A program made the translations under genes and the position numbers. DNA of 64,000 nt from Pseudobdellovibrionaceae bacterium (GTDB lineage: Bacteria; Bdellovibrionota; Bdellovibrionia; Bdellovibrionales; JAGQZY01), in the NCBI GenBank assembly GCA_020635085.1, contig JACKAL010000003.1, positions 1-64,000 of the forward strand. Direction: 5' to 3'. Shown here piece after piece: positions 42,318-51,534 of the stretch. Position 1 is the stretch's first letter, and every line of letters starts with the position of its first letter. A model generated the notes under the pieces. That model made no database searches. It saw only the letters and a program-made list of their open reading frames with translations, and was not told where the DNA came from.

Positions 42318-44453
42318 TTATGAAATTCGCCAATTATTAAATGATTTCGATAAGTTGAGCATTTTCTCCGAAAGTGTACCTCGCCGCCACTCACCGGCGG
42401 CAAATTTATTGGCCTCGGTAAGGGTGGGGTAAATATGAATAGTTTGTAATATTTTGTTAAGTCCCAATCCGTGTTTTATAGCGAGAACGAACTCTGCGAT
42501 GCATTCGCCTGCGTGTGGACCAACGATGGTGGCACCCAGAATTTTATCCGTCGTCCCTTCCGTGATGACTTTAACAAAGCCATAAGCCGTCTCTTCTGTA
42601 AGAGCACGATCTAAGTGGTCGATATTATAAAACGTGGTGCGAAATGGTAAGCCGGCAGCTGTGGCTTCGTTTTCGTTGAGCCCGACGCGCGCGACTTCTG
42701 GGTCGGTATACATGCACCACGGAACTATATCGTAGGAGGCCTTAAAACTCCAAAACGGACTGAGTAGAGCATTCATGGAAGCAAACCAAGCTTGATAGGA
42801 TGCCATATGAGTGAATTGATGCATGCTTGTTACATCGCCACAGGCGAGAATATTGGGAATATTGGTTTGCAGTTTTTCATTAACGCGAATGCCTTTCTTC
42901 TCAGTGAGTTCTATCCCAAGATCTTCTAAACCAAAACCGCTGACATTGGGCGCTCTGCCAACTGCAACAAGAAGTTTATCAAATATTATCGTATGTGATG
43001 TTCCATCTGAAGTTTCATATTCACAGGAAAATTGTTCCTGTTGAGATGTAAAGGCACGTGCTTTGGCGCCTAGTAGTAATTGTACACCCTCTTGCGTGAG
43101 TTTGTTGTTGATCCATTGCGAGACTTCCTTATCTTCGCGAGCCAAAAGTGTGGAGGCTTGTTCAAGTAGGGTTACCTGAGAGCCAAAACGTTGGAAAGAT
43201 TGTGCGAGTTCTAAACCGATAGGGCCGCCACCGAGCACAAGTAGGCGCTGAGGCAATTCGCGGAGCTCCCAGAGGGTATCGCTGGTGAGTGGATGAACGT
43301 TATGTATTCCTGGTATTTCGGGGATAAAGGGACGCGCGCCAGTTGCGATAATAATATTTTTTGCCGTTTTCTTTTGTCCATTCACTTCGATAGTCCATGG
43401 ATCGAGAAGTTTTCCTTCACCGGATAAACAGTCTACGCCCAATTGTGTATAGCGTTCGACGGAGTCATGGGGAGCAATGCTTTGCACGACACGCTGTACA
43501 CGTTCCATCACATCGGCGAATTTGTAGTCGACGGATATGGACTGCACGCCCAAAGTTTTTGCTTTTTCTATGTCAGCAAAAAATTTAGCCGAACGAATAA
43601 GAGATTTACTGGGGACACATCCAGTATTTAAGCAGTCACCACCCATTTTGTGTTTTTCTATCAGTGCGATTTTTGCTTTTGCAGCGGCCGCAATATAACT
43701 ACTTACCAGGCCTGCGGCCCCCCCACCAAGCACAAGCAGGTTGTAATCAAAAGAGTTCGGTTTTTTGTAACCATGATAAACTTTTTTAGCTTTAAAAAAA
43801 TCGCCCATTTTTTTAAATAATAGTGGAGCGAACCCTAATGCGAGTAGAGATAAAAAAATCGTTGGGGAGAGAATATCTTGTAGTTTTTCAATTTGCGCCA
43901 GCTGTGTTCCGGCATTTACATATAAAATGGTGCCTGGGAGCATACCGATTTGACTAATGATATAAAAGAGTACCGTACTCATCTGCGTGAGTCCCATCAC
44001 CAGATTAATAACAAAAAAAGGAACGACAGGAGTAAGTCGTAATGTAAACAAATAAAAAGCGCCATTTTTGTTTTGCCCCTCATTAAAAGGTTTTAAATAT
44101 TTGGCAAAACGTCTTGCGACACGATCTCGGAAGAAATAGCGAGATCCTAAAAATGCCACAGTAGCTCCTATCGTACTGGCAAATGATACAATCACCGTGC
44201 CCCAGAATAAACCAAAGATGGCTCCGGCGAGTAATGTTAAAACTGTAGCACCAGGAAATGATAAGGCCGTGGCAGTGATATATATAAAACTAAAACCAAC
44301 GATAAAGATCAATGAATGTTGGTTGTAGAAGAGTGAGAAATACGACTGTTGCGATTTGATATAGGCAAGCGATAAATAGGAGTGAAAATCAAAATAGAAA
44401 AAAGCAAAAGCCAGTGCCAGTAAAAGAAGAATTAATAAATTCTTTTTTTTCAT
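42318..44453 (-). CDS. TVP38/TMEM64 (VTT) membrane domain fused to a flavin disulfide reductase
   Basis: A 711-residue fusion. Residues 1-215 are a VTT/DedA-like membrane domain with several helices and the motif SFPGATVLTLLAGAIFG. Residues 235-711 are a class I pyridine nucleotide-disulfide oxidoreductase: FAD motif GGGAAG (243-248), redox pair Cys274/Cys279 in GGDCLNTGCVPSKS, an NAD-binding VLGGGPIGLELA and the C-terminal HIYPTLTE with the catalytic His-Glu. No N-terminal mercury domain or C-terminal Cys pair is present, so mercuric reductase is unlikely. GGGAGA precedes ATG 44453. It probably moves electrons between a cytosolic cofactor and the membrane. Confidence 0.92.
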   Translation of the reverse strand: MKKKNLLILLLLALAFAFFYFDFHSYLSLAYIKSQQSYFSLFYNQHSLIFIVGFSFIYITATALSFPGATVLTLLAGAIFGLFWGTVIVSFASTIGATVAFLGSRYFFRDRVARRFAKYLKPFNEGQNKNGAFYLFTLRLTPVVPFFVINLVMGLTQMSTVLFYIISQIGMLPGTILYVNAGTQLAQIEKLQDILSPTIFLSLLALGFAPLLFKKMGDFFKAKKVYHGYKKPNSFDYNLLVLGGGAAGLVSSYIAAAAKAKIALIEKHKMGGDCLNTGCVPSKSLIRSAKFFADIEKAKTLGVQSISVDYKFADVMERVQRVVQSIAPHDSVERYTQLGVDCLSGEGKLLDPWTIEVNGQKKTAKNIIIATGARPFIPEIPGIHNVHPLTSDTLWELRELPQRLLVLGGGPIGLELAQSFQRFGSQVTLLEQASTLLAREDKEVSQWINNKLTQEGVQLLLGAKARAFTSQQEQFSCEYETSDGTSHTIIFDKLLVAVGRAPNVSGFGLEDLGIELTEKKGIRVNEKLQTNIPNILACGDVTSMHQFTHMASYQAWFASMNALLSPFWSFKASYDIVPWCMYTDPEVARVGLNENEATAAGLPFRTTFYNIDHLDRALTEETAYGFVKVITEGTTDKILGATIVGPHAGECIAEFVLAIKHGLGLNKILQTIHIYPTLTEANKFAAGEWRRGTLSEKMLNLSKSFNNWRIS

Positions 44454-44658
44454 TTTTTTCTCCCTAATATTTATTGATAACTGTGCCCTACCACAAAAAC
44501 GATGTATTAATACGTATATATCTTCACTGCTTAATAATACGTTTACAAATGGTTTTGGTTACAGTTTTAAAATTTTTTTCCGATAAATGAATCGAAAGAA
44601 GTAGAACATGAAGGAGGGCCGCTCACTTTCATGTTTATTCGTATGGCAGGGAGAGTTT

Positions 44659-44985
44659 ATGGCTGAATTTGATTACGAATATAGCGATATTCTAATGGAG
44701 CTCATTGCGGAAGCCATTGCCTGCGCACCGCAGAGCTGGCATCAAGGAACTTTGTTTATTGATAGCGATGGGACAACTATTCATTATGAGCTCACCAATG
44801 ATGTGGAGGGCGGCGAAGCGAACATAACAGAGTATTTACAAGATTTATGTGAGAATTTATATACGACGTTTCGTAATAACGATGAGCCGTGGTCTGCGGT
44901 GGTGATTCATTTTTATCAAGATGGTGATTTTTGGATGTTTAACTCAGAATATACCTTTCATAAAAATTTAAAAGGCGGAGCTTGA
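44659..44985 (+). CDS. Small acidic protein, function unknown
   Basis: A 108-residue protein starting at ATG 44659 behind GGGAGA; the frame is open for 17 more codons upstream. It is strongly acidic with Trp residues (APQSWHQGTLF, DEPWSAVVIHFY, FWMFNSEYTF). The layout vaguely recalls the YezG/DUF600 immunity-protein fold, but no toxin gene is near and I would not assign it. It converges on the HPF-like gene. Confidence 0.7.
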   Translation: MAEFDYEYSDILMELIAEAIACAPQSWHQGTLFIDSDGTTIHYELTNDVEGGEANITEYLQDLCENLYTTFRNNDEPWSAVVIHFYQDGDFWMFNSEYTFHKNLKGGA

Positions 44986-45029
44986 CGGTTTTTTCTTAAC
45001 ATCTCAAGCGTGCGTCTTCGGCAAACTCG

Positions 45030-45371
45030 CTAATGCAACGTACGCTTCTCAGGAGGAACCGGTTCAAATGGAGACTCCTCACTCCAATCTTCAGACAGGG
45101 CGTTATCGAGTGAGGTCACCGAACGAATTAATGCATGTTTTGCTTCGGAGATAGCTCTAAAAATATCTGTTCCTGAACTTTCAGCTTCAATATCGCCCAC
45201 ATCATGGGAGGCATGCATTTTTACGATAAATTCGCCATCTTTGGTGTAAGCCATTTTTATAGTAACGGGAACACCGCCAACATACGGCTCCATATCGTTG
45301 AGCTGCTGGTAAATATAGGCTTTCAGCTCTGCCTCATTGATGTTGAGCTTATCGAGATTCATTGCAAACAT
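45030..45371 (-). CDS. Possible HPF/RaiA-like ribosome-associated protein
   Basis: A 113-residue protein with an ideal GGAGGG just before ATG 45371. The order helix (ELKAYIYQQLNDMEPYV), strands (VPVTIKMAYTKDGEFIVKMHASH) and helix with DIFRAISEAKHALIRSVTSL matches the compact S30AE/HPF fold, in which the second helix follows an A-x-D-like turn. The sequence is divergent, and basic residues expected for ribosome binding are fewer than usual. The function call is tentative. Confidence 0.65.
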   Translation of the reverse strand: MFAMNLDKLNINEAELKAYIYQQLNDMEPYVGGVPVTIKMAYTKDGEFIVKMHASHDVGDIEAESSGTDIFRAISEAKHALIRSVTSLDNALSEDWSEESPFEPVPPEKRTLH

Positions 45372-45591
45372 AAGCCCTCCTTGTAATCATCAATCCACGA
45401 AAGGCCCTTCTATAGCGAGAAGCAGCCATTCCTTACGATATATTCTACCACAAAAATGGGCTCCCAAAACACTATGTCAAGGTCCGGTTCTAAGCTGCTT
45501 TATAACGCACACCAACTGCAAAATAGGTTAGACTGTACAGCTATGAGACGGAACCATTGACCAGTCTGCATTTCTTCCCTAAAACCAACTT
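45372..45591. other. Divergent promoter region upstream of ung
   Basis: 220 bases between the HPF-like gene (minus) and ung (plus). I see no gene; short open frames here have no similarity. There is no strong ribosome binding site in front of the ung ATG. Confidence 0.4.
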
Positions 45592-46311
45592 ATGCAAACC
45601 ATTAATGAAGTTAATGCTAAAAAGCGAGCCATCCAGATTGATCCTTCTTGGCAGAAGGTTTTACAAAGTGAGTTTGATTCTCCATATATGGATGAACTAC
45701 GCACTTTTCTTAAAAAAGAGATCGATGCTGGAAAGCAAATTTATCCAAAATCAAATGAGATTTTTGCCGCCTTTAATGCAACTCCATTTTCTGAAGTGAA
45801 GGTGGTGATCTTGGGTCAAGATCCCTATCATGGACCGGGCCAAGCTCATGGGCTTTGTTTTTCTGTGCGTCCGGGTGTTCAGCTTCCACCGTCCTTAAAA
45901 AATATTTATAAAGAGCTGAAATCAGATTTAGGTATTTTACCTGCCCAACATGGGTATCTTATGAGCTGGGCCAAGCAAGGTGTTTTTCTTTTAAATAGTG
46001 TGTTGACTGTAGAGAGTGGTCAGCCGGCGTCCCATAAAGATCGTGGTTGGGAGCGGTTCACAGATCAAGCCGTCGCTCGATTAAATGATTGCGATAGGCC
46101 CATGGTTTTTTTGTTGTGGGGTAGTTATGCCCAAAAAAAAGGTGCGTTTATTGACAGAAAAAAACATCTTGTTTTAGAGAGTGTGCATCCGTCGCCGCTT
46201 TCGGCTTCGCGAGGTTTTTTTGGTTGCCACCATTTTTCAAAAGCGAATCAATATCTTATTGCCCATCAGATAAGCCCAATTGATTGGGAGCTGCCTCAGA
46301 ATGTACAATAA
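45592..46311 (+). CDS. ung: Uracil-DNA glycosylase, family 1
   Basis: Removes uracil from DNA in base excision repair. The 239-residue protein has the water-activating motif GQDPYHGPGQAHGLCFSV (Asp77) and the C-terminal leucine-loop motif HPSPLSASRGFFG. The central LLNSVLTVESGQPASH and VFLLWGSYAQKK blocks are also typical. Its 3' end overlaps aroB by 11 bases, so this repair gene leads the aro operon and is probably cotranscribed with it. Confidence 0.96.
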   Translation: MQTINEVNAKKRAIQIDPSWQKVLQSEFDSPYMDELRTFLKKEIDAGKQIYPKSNEIFAAFNATPFSEVKVVILGQDPYHGPGQAHGLCFSVRPGVQLPPSLKNIYKELKSDLGILPAQHGYLMSWAKQGVFLLNSVLTVESGQPASHKDRGWERFTDQAVARLNDCDRPMVFLLWGSYAQKKGAFIDRKKHLVLESVHPSPLSASRGFFGCHHFSKANQYLIAHQISPIDWELPQNVQ

Positions 46312-47341
46312 TTTTAAAAGTGAAATTATTTATCAAGATACATTCACAGTTTCTCCATTTGCTGAAACCAAAGATCTATTAATTTATGACCAACGGTTAC
46401 ATTCTTTTTTGTCACCCCATCTCCCATCTTGGCAGTATAAATATGCCTTAGAAGCTGGGGAGGATTTAAAAGAATTTTCTACGGCAACTAAAATCATAGA
46501 AAAGTTATGTGAGTACTGGGGAACAAGTAGTTCACGTCAAAGTCGCATCATTGTTTGTGGCGGTGGCTCCATTGGTGATTTTGCTGGTTTTTTTGCTTCG
46601 ATTTTAAAGCGCGGTGTTCAGCTTGTGCAGATTCCGTCAACATGGCTAGCGGCCATAGATTCAGCACACGGTGGTAAGACAGGATTAAATATACATAAAA
46701 TCAAAAATCAGCTGGGAACTTTTTATCCAGCTCACCAAGTGTATCTTTTTAAAGACTTACTTTTTTATCAGCCTGAGGAGAGGGCACAGGACGCGTTTGG
46801 CGAATGCTTAAAAATGATGTTGATGGGACCAATAGCGTGGGACGATGTCAATCGCCGGGTACAGTCGGATTTATTTTCCTTTCTGTGGGACCAGTTACCA
46901 AGTGCAATAGAAAAAAAATATCAAATTGTTTTAGAAGATCCTTACGAGTTAACTGGTAAAAGAAAATGGCTCAATTTGGGGCATACTTTTGGACATGTTT
47001 TAGAAAGTGTAACGGGCAAGGGACATGGCCTATGTGTTTTGCAAGGTTTACGCTTTAGCCTCGGCTGGAGTGTTCGAAGAGGCTATTGTTCCTCTCCATA
47101 TGCTGACGCTATTGAAAATTTTATTCATCGCAGCCGTGTTCCTGTTTGGCAGGGACCAGATTTTAAAGAACTTCTGATTCACAGCCAATTAGAGAAACTA
47201 TTACAAGCCGATAAAAAAAGTCAGAGCGATAGAGAAATAGACTTTGTATTTATTGGTGGTCCTGAGAACGTTTTTGTTCAAAAGGTAAAAATCTCTGACG
47301 TGATCGAAGAAGTCTCGCGTCAGGGCTGGATCATATCATGA
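46301..47341 (+). CDS. aroB: 3-Dehydroquinate synthase
   Basis: Second shikimate step: cyclises DAHP to 3-dehydroquinate using NAD and a metal. A 346-residue protein with the NAD-binding block VCGGGSIGDFAGFFASILKRG, the family signature PSTWLAAIDSAHGGKTGLN and the metal histidine region LNLGHTFGHVLES. It starts at ATG 46301, ten bases after GGAG and inside the end of ung. It overlaps aroA by four bases (ATGA). It corresponds to the first module of the eukaryotic AROM protein. Confidence 0.93.
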   Translation: MYNNFKSEIIYQDTFTVSPFAETKDLLIYDQRLHSFLSPHLPSWQYKYALEAGEDLKEFSTATKIIEKLCEYWGTSSSRQSRIIVCGGGSIGDFAGFFASILKRGVQLVQIPSTWLAAIDSAHGGKTGLNIHKIKNQLGTFYPAHQVYLFKDLLFYQPEERAQDAFGECLKMMLMGPIAWDDVNRRVQSDLFSFLWDQLPSAIEKKYQIVLEDPYELTGKRKWLNLGHTFGHVLESVTGKGHGLCVLQGLRFSLGWSVRRGYCSSPYADAIENFIHRSRVPVWQGPDFKELLIHSQLEKLLQADKKSQSDREIDFVFIGGPENVFVQKVKISDVIEEVSRQGWIIS

Positions 47342-48516
47342 AGCACTTTACGTACAGCGGAGAACTTTCTTCTTCTAAATCGTTATACAATCGAGCCCTC
47401 ATTGCACAATCTTTTTCTGAGCAACTACAAGTAAAAGGTTCTTCACAGAGCGAAGATGTTCTCCATTTACAACGATCATTGCGTGCATTCAAAGCTGGTG
47501 AGGAAGATTTTTTTTGTGGTGATGGGGGAACAACTTTTCGTTTTTTGGCTGTAAGAGTTTCTCGTAAACCTGGCGTGTACAAACTTTCTGGTTCGATCCA
47601 ACTTTTTTCTCGACCAATGCAGGATCTTTTCGATTTTTTTACACAGATGCAGGTGTGCTGGGAGCTGCAGGGCCAGACTCTGGTGATTAAAAGTTCTGGT
47701 TGGGCGATTCCACCCGATGTTCGCTGTTTGTCAAAAGAGAGTAGCCAATTTTTATCGGCCATACTGCTGAGTTCCTGGGACTTAGAGACGGATTTGCATT
47801 TATCCTTACCAGATGCTGTTCCATCACAAGCTTATTTTGCTATGACGATGGAGTTCGTCAAATCTCTTGGTCTCAAAATACAAATCCAAGGTAATAACTT
47901 ATTGGTACTGGGAAAACAAAAAATCAAAGCACAAACATTTGTTCTTGAGCCAGATATGAGTTCTCTCTTTGCACTCAGTGTGTGTGCGATTTTTGACGGC
48001 GAAGTTACGGTGTATGGTGTACCACAAGAGAGCATACAACCAGATCGGGCCTTTCTTGATATTTTTAAAAAAATGGGAATTGAGTATCAACTTGCAGAGA
48101 ATAGTTTTCATATAAAAAAACAAGCGGGATTCGTAGGAATAGATATCGATTTGTCGTCCACACCTGATTTATTTCCCGTACTCTGTGTTTTGCTTGCGCA
48201 AGCTAAAGGAAAGTCACTATTAACCGGTCTTGAGACTTTAAAATATAAAGAGTCTGATCGCTATAGTGAAACTCTAAAGTTACTTCATATTCTGGGTGTT
48301 GTTTATGAAACTTGGCCGAATACAATCAGTATTACAGGACAAGCGAGACCATTTAGAGTGTCAGGGGAGTTTTCTCCTTGTGGGGATCATCGTATGGCCA
48401 TGGCGGCACAGGCAGCCAATTGTGCAGGGGCTTCATTACAAATTCTTGAAAAGAATGTTGTAAAAAAAAGTTTTCCTGAGTTTTGGGAGATTATCACAGG
48501 AGAGATGTCGTGTTGA
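47338..48516 (+). CDS. aroA: 3-Phosphoshikimate 1-carboxyvinyltransferase (EPSP synthase)
   Basis: Sixth shikimate step: adds enolpyruvate to shikimate 3-phosphate. At 392 residues it is about 35 shorter than E. coli AroA. Visible motifs are the N-terminal SKSLYNRALIAQ, the GDGGTTFRFLA substrate loop (GNAGTxxR-like, altered), DLSSTPDLFPVLCVL, LKYKESDRYSETLKLL and PCGDHRMAMAAQ. Overlaps aroB by four bases and the next gene by seven. It corresponds to the second AROM module. The altered loop at the glyphosate site suggests a divergent enzyme class. Confidence 0.93.
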   Translation: MKHFTYSGELSSSKSLYNRALIAQSFSEQLQVKGSSQSEDVLHLQRSLRAFKAGEEDFFCGDGGTTFRFLAVRVSRKPGVYKLSGSIQLFSRPMQDLFDFFTQMQVCWELQGQTLVIKSSGWAIPPDVRCLSKESSQFLSAILLSSWDLETDLHLSLPDAVPSQAYFAMTMEFVKSLGLKIQIQGNNLLVLGKQKIKAQTFVLEPDMSSLFALSVCAIFDGEVTVYGVPQESIQPDRAFLDIFKKMGIEYQLAENSFHIKKQAGFVGIDIDLSSTPDLFPVLCVLLAQAKGKSLLTGLETLKYKESDRYSETLKLLHILGVVYETWPNTISITGQARPFRVSGEFSPCGDHRMAMAAQAANCAGASLQILEKNVVKKSFPEFWEIITGEMSC

Positions 48517-50288
48517 TCTTTCTTATTGGTCACCGTGGTGTTGGTAAGACAGGTTTGTTAAAACGTATTGCGCGTTATGTGCCAGAAAGCGTGACCATTT
48601 GCTTAGATAGTGAAATCGAAAGAAAGCACGGAGATATAAAAAAGATCTTTGCCGCGAACGGTGTCGAGTATTTTCGCAAGCTCGAAAATGACACCTTACA
48701 AGATTTGTTATTACGATTAGATACCAAGAAAAAGATTTACATTGCATTGGGTGCGGGATTTTCTGGATCTTTTCCAGAAGGATGCCGCAAAATATGGGTA
48801 AGACGCGATATGGATCCATCTCATTTCTTATTTCTGGATCGCCCTACTCTTAATGGAGATCCGAGAGATTTAAAAATGCCACCAGACCTTTTTGTGCAAA
48901 GAGAGAGAAATTTCGCCAATATTTGTACAGAACAAATAACTCTTAAAGAGGGAATCTATGATTTTGATCCAGCAGAAGCACTGTTTTTTCAGCATCAGAT
49001 ATCTCATGTCGGTGCTGCTTTAACATTACTTTCAGGTGATTTTGAAAAAGAAACTTTTTTAGATTGGATTCAACGGCGCGATGATTGGGGTTTACATTCT
49101 TTTGAATTACGTAATGACTTACTCTCACAAGAGCAAATACGAAAAGTGGTCCGTCTTTCTTTAAAAACACCTCTGTTATTTTCCTTTCGTTCGCGCGATC
49201 AAGTGGAAGCCCATATTCGTTTGGCAGAACAATGTGCATATGTAGATTGGGATCATAATTTAGGAGAAATGCCTGAGGCGATTACCGCAAAGGCGTTTAT
49301 TTCTGTGCATTCGTCGTTGGAAGAGTTTCAAGACAATCTGGTGTATTGGCAAGATACAGTACAAAAAATAAAATGGGCACCTGTTGTAGAGACTCTAGAG
49401 CAATTATATTTAGGGCATCAATGGGTGTTGGCAGATCCCAAGCGGCGCGCCTTTTTGCCGCGTTCTTTGGATGGTCGTTGGCAGTGGTACCGTTTACTTA
49501 TGAAAAATAAAATGATGTTATCATTTTTGCGTGAAGGTACAGGTTCTGCACAAGACCAACCGAGTTTGTTAAACTGGCTGACGACTGAACCATTTGCCAA
49601 CTCTGCTGCGGTTATTGGTTCCCCGGTGATGCACAGCTGGTCACCCACCTTTCACAATGGTTTTTTTCGTGAACATTCGTGCAATTTTTTTGCTCTTACG
49701 ATTGATCGTGAAGAAGACAAAGAAAAAACTTTAGAAACTTTATTTCGTTTAGGTTTTCGTGCTCTTGCTGTTACAAGTCCTTTGAAAGAATGGGCAGGAG
49801 GGGTCAGCGGTTGTAACCACCCAGTAAATACGCTTGTTTGGTCCACCAAGGACGATACCTGGATCGGCAAGAGTACAGATTTAAAAGGGTTTCAACTTCT
49901 CTTACAAGAGGAAAATATAACCCTCGAAGTGGAAAAAGTTGCCGTATGGGGCAGTGGAGCCATGTCAGAGTTATTAAAAAACGCATATCCTGCTGTGGAG
50001 GTATTTAGCGCGCGCACAGGGGAGGGAAGAGAGGGATACGACTCCCATTGGAGTCCCGCTCTTTTTATTTGGTCTGCTGGTGATAATCCAAGCGAAGCGT
50101 TAGTCCGCCTGTACCCGCATTGGCAGCCAAAAATTGTTATCGATATGAGTTATCGTCAAGACTCTCCGGCTATTTCGTTTGCCTATCGCTGGGGTGCACG
50201 TTATATCTCAGGTGTAAAAATGTTTATAGGCCAGGGCTATGAACAGCAAATATTTTGGAAACAATATCTAAACCCATCTCATAAATAG
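48510..50288 (+). CDS. Trifunctional shikimate kinase - dehydroquinate dehydratase - shikimate dehydrogenase fusion
   Basis: A 592-residue protein with three shikimate modules in AROM order. Residues 1-165 resemble shikimate kinase: P-loop GHRGVGKT at 7-14, Asp33 and YFRKLEN. Residues 176-350 resemble type I dehydroquinate dehydratase: SFELRND (Glu199, Arg201), FSFRSRD, SVHSSLEEF (His267) and the Schiff-base region QKIKWAPV (Lys286 or Lys288). Residues 360-592 resemble shikimate dehydrogenase: VIGSPVMHSWSPTFHN, TSPLK (Lys426), STDLKGF (Asp457) and GVKMFIGQGYEQQIFW. The start is GTG 48510, six bases after AGGAGA. All three parts are divergent, so activity of each needs testing. Confidence 0.9.
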   Translation: MLIFLIGHRGVGKTGLLKRIARYVPESVTICLDSEIERKHGDIKKIFAANGVEYFRKLENDTLQDLLLRLDTKKKIYIALGAGFSGSFPEGCRKIWVRRDMDPSHFLFLDRPTLNGDPRDLKMPPDLFVQRERNFANICTEQITLKEGIYDFDPAEALFFQHQISHVGAALTLLSGDFEKETFLDWIQRRDDWGLHSFELRNDLLSQEQIRKVVRLSLKTPLLFSFRSRDQVEAHIRLAEQCAYVDWDHNLGEMPEAITAKAFISVHSSLEEFQDNLVYWQDTVQKIKWAPVVETLEQLYLGHQWVLADPKRRAFLPRSLDGRWQWYRLLMKNKMMLSFLREGTGSAQDQPSLLNWLTTEPFANSAAVIGSPVMHSWSPTFHNGFFREHSCNFFALTIDREEDKEKTLETLFRLGFRALAVTSPLKEWAGGVSGCNHPVNTLVWSTKDDTWIGKSTDLKGFQLLLQEENITLEVEKVAVWGSGAMSELLKNAYPAVEVFSARTGEGREGYDSHWSPALFIWSAGDNPSEALVRLYPHWQPKIVIDMSYRQDSPAISFAYRWGARYISGVKMFIGQGYEQQIFWKQYLNPSHK

Positions 50289-50367
50289 GCGCTTATTTAC
50301 GCGCCCTATATTCAATAGAGAAAAGTATTGCACTTCCTGAATCGTTAAATTAATTACTCATTAGTAA

Positions 50368-51414
50368 ATGGGCGATGCAAATTCATTTGGAAAATATTTT
50401 CGTTGGACAACATTTGGGGAAAGCCATGGTGTGGCTTTGGGTGTAGTTATTGACGGTTGTCCTGCGGGAGTTATTGTTTCTGCAGATCTATTAGCAGAAA
50501 ATTTAAAACGTCGCCGCCCGGGGCAAAATGATGCCTCCGGAGAAGTTCTGGTGAGCGCTCGCAATGAAGAGGATGAAGTTCAGATTGTTTCGGGCATATA
50601 TTCCGGCAAAACGTTGGGCACACCTATTGCGTGCCTCATTTATAATAAAGATCAACGTTCTCAAGATTATGAGGATATAAAAAAACAACCACGTATTGGC
50701 CATGCCGATGATGTTTGGCAGAAAAAATTCTCTCATGCCGATCATCGAGGGGGAGGGCGCTCCAGTGCGCGAGAAACAGTAGCACGAGTCGTGGCCGGAA
50801 GTTTTGCGCAAATGTTTTTACAGAGTCTTTATCCTGATCTACGTGTACTTAGCTTTGTAAATCGTATTGGTCCTATAGAGTTATCAGAAGAAGAAAGATC
50901 GCATGTTCTCGATCAACCGATTGATGCATATATTGCGCGCTTTCCGACACAAAAAAGCCAGGATGTATTAGCGCTACTCAAATCAGCTAAAGAAACTGGC
51001 GACAGTTATGGCGGCTCTATTGAAACATGGGTAGACGGAGTACCTGTAGGCTGGGGTGAACCAGTGTTTGATAAACTCAAAGCGCGCCTAGCTTACGCAA
51101 TGATGGGAATTGGAGCGACCTGTGGTTTCGAAATTGGGGCGGGCAATGCATTGATAGACAAAAAAGGTTCTGATATCCATACGGATGCGACATCATCTAT
51201 TTATGGTGGCATTCGGGGTGGAATTTCGACAGGAGAGCGTGTTCATTTCTGTGTCAGTTTTAAACCCACATCAACCATCAAAGAAGAGGCCCTTAAAGGC
51301 CGCCATGACCCTTGCGTATTGCCACGCGCAGTTTCTGTTGTCGAGGCTATGACATGGGCCACATTGGCCGATATGGCACTTGCCGCTCGTTTGTCTCGGG
51401 CTCTAGACAGATAG
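50368..51414 (+). CDS. aroC: Chorismate synthase
   Basis: Last shikimate step: converts EPSP to chorismate with reduced FMN. A 348-residue enzyme with all signatures: GESHGVALGVVIDGCPAG, KRRRPGQND, SHADHRGGGRSSARETVARV and GGIRGGISTG. It begins at ATG 50368 without a Shine-Dalgarno sequence. The 79-base gap before it has a short GGCGC/GCGCC hairpin, so it may have its own transcript. It supplies chorismate to the men operon at 28.7 kb. Confidence 0.96.
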   Translation: MGDANSFGKYFRWTTFGESHGVALGVVIDGCPAGVIVSADLLAENLKRRRPGQNDASGEVLVSARNEEDEVQIVSGIYSGKTLGTPIACLIYNKDQRSQDYEDIKKQPRIGHADDVWQKKFSHADHRGGGRSSARETVARVVAGSFAQMFLQSLYPDLRVLSFVNRIGPIELSEEERSHVLDQPIDAYIARFPTQKSQDVLALLKSAKETGDSYGGSIETWVDGVPVGWGEPVFDKLKARLAYAMMGIGATCGFEIGAGNALIDKKGSDIHTDATSSIYGGIRGGISTGERVHFCVSFKPTSTIKEEALKGRHDPCVLPRAVSVVEAMTWATLADMALAARLSRALDR

Positions 51415-51534
51415 AGCCGATTTGGGTACGTGTAGGTGTGTAAAATTTTATTATTTTATGGAAATATCTAGCCTTTCTCCATGTCCAAAAGTAAAAACTA
51501 AGCACAGTTAAAGATTCTTAAGTATGGAGGTTGT

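Noticed and set aside
42318..44453. Mercuric reductase as the name for the flavin reductase fusion
   Set aside because: No mercury-binding N-terminal domain, no C-terminal Cys pair and no mer genes nearby.
44659..44985. Immunity protein of a polymorphic toxin system (YezG-like)
   Set aside because: The resemblance is faint and no toxin gene or secretion locus lies beside it.
50289..50367. GGCGC/GCGCC hairpin before aroC as a terminator
   Set aside because: The stem is only five base pairs and no T tract follows.
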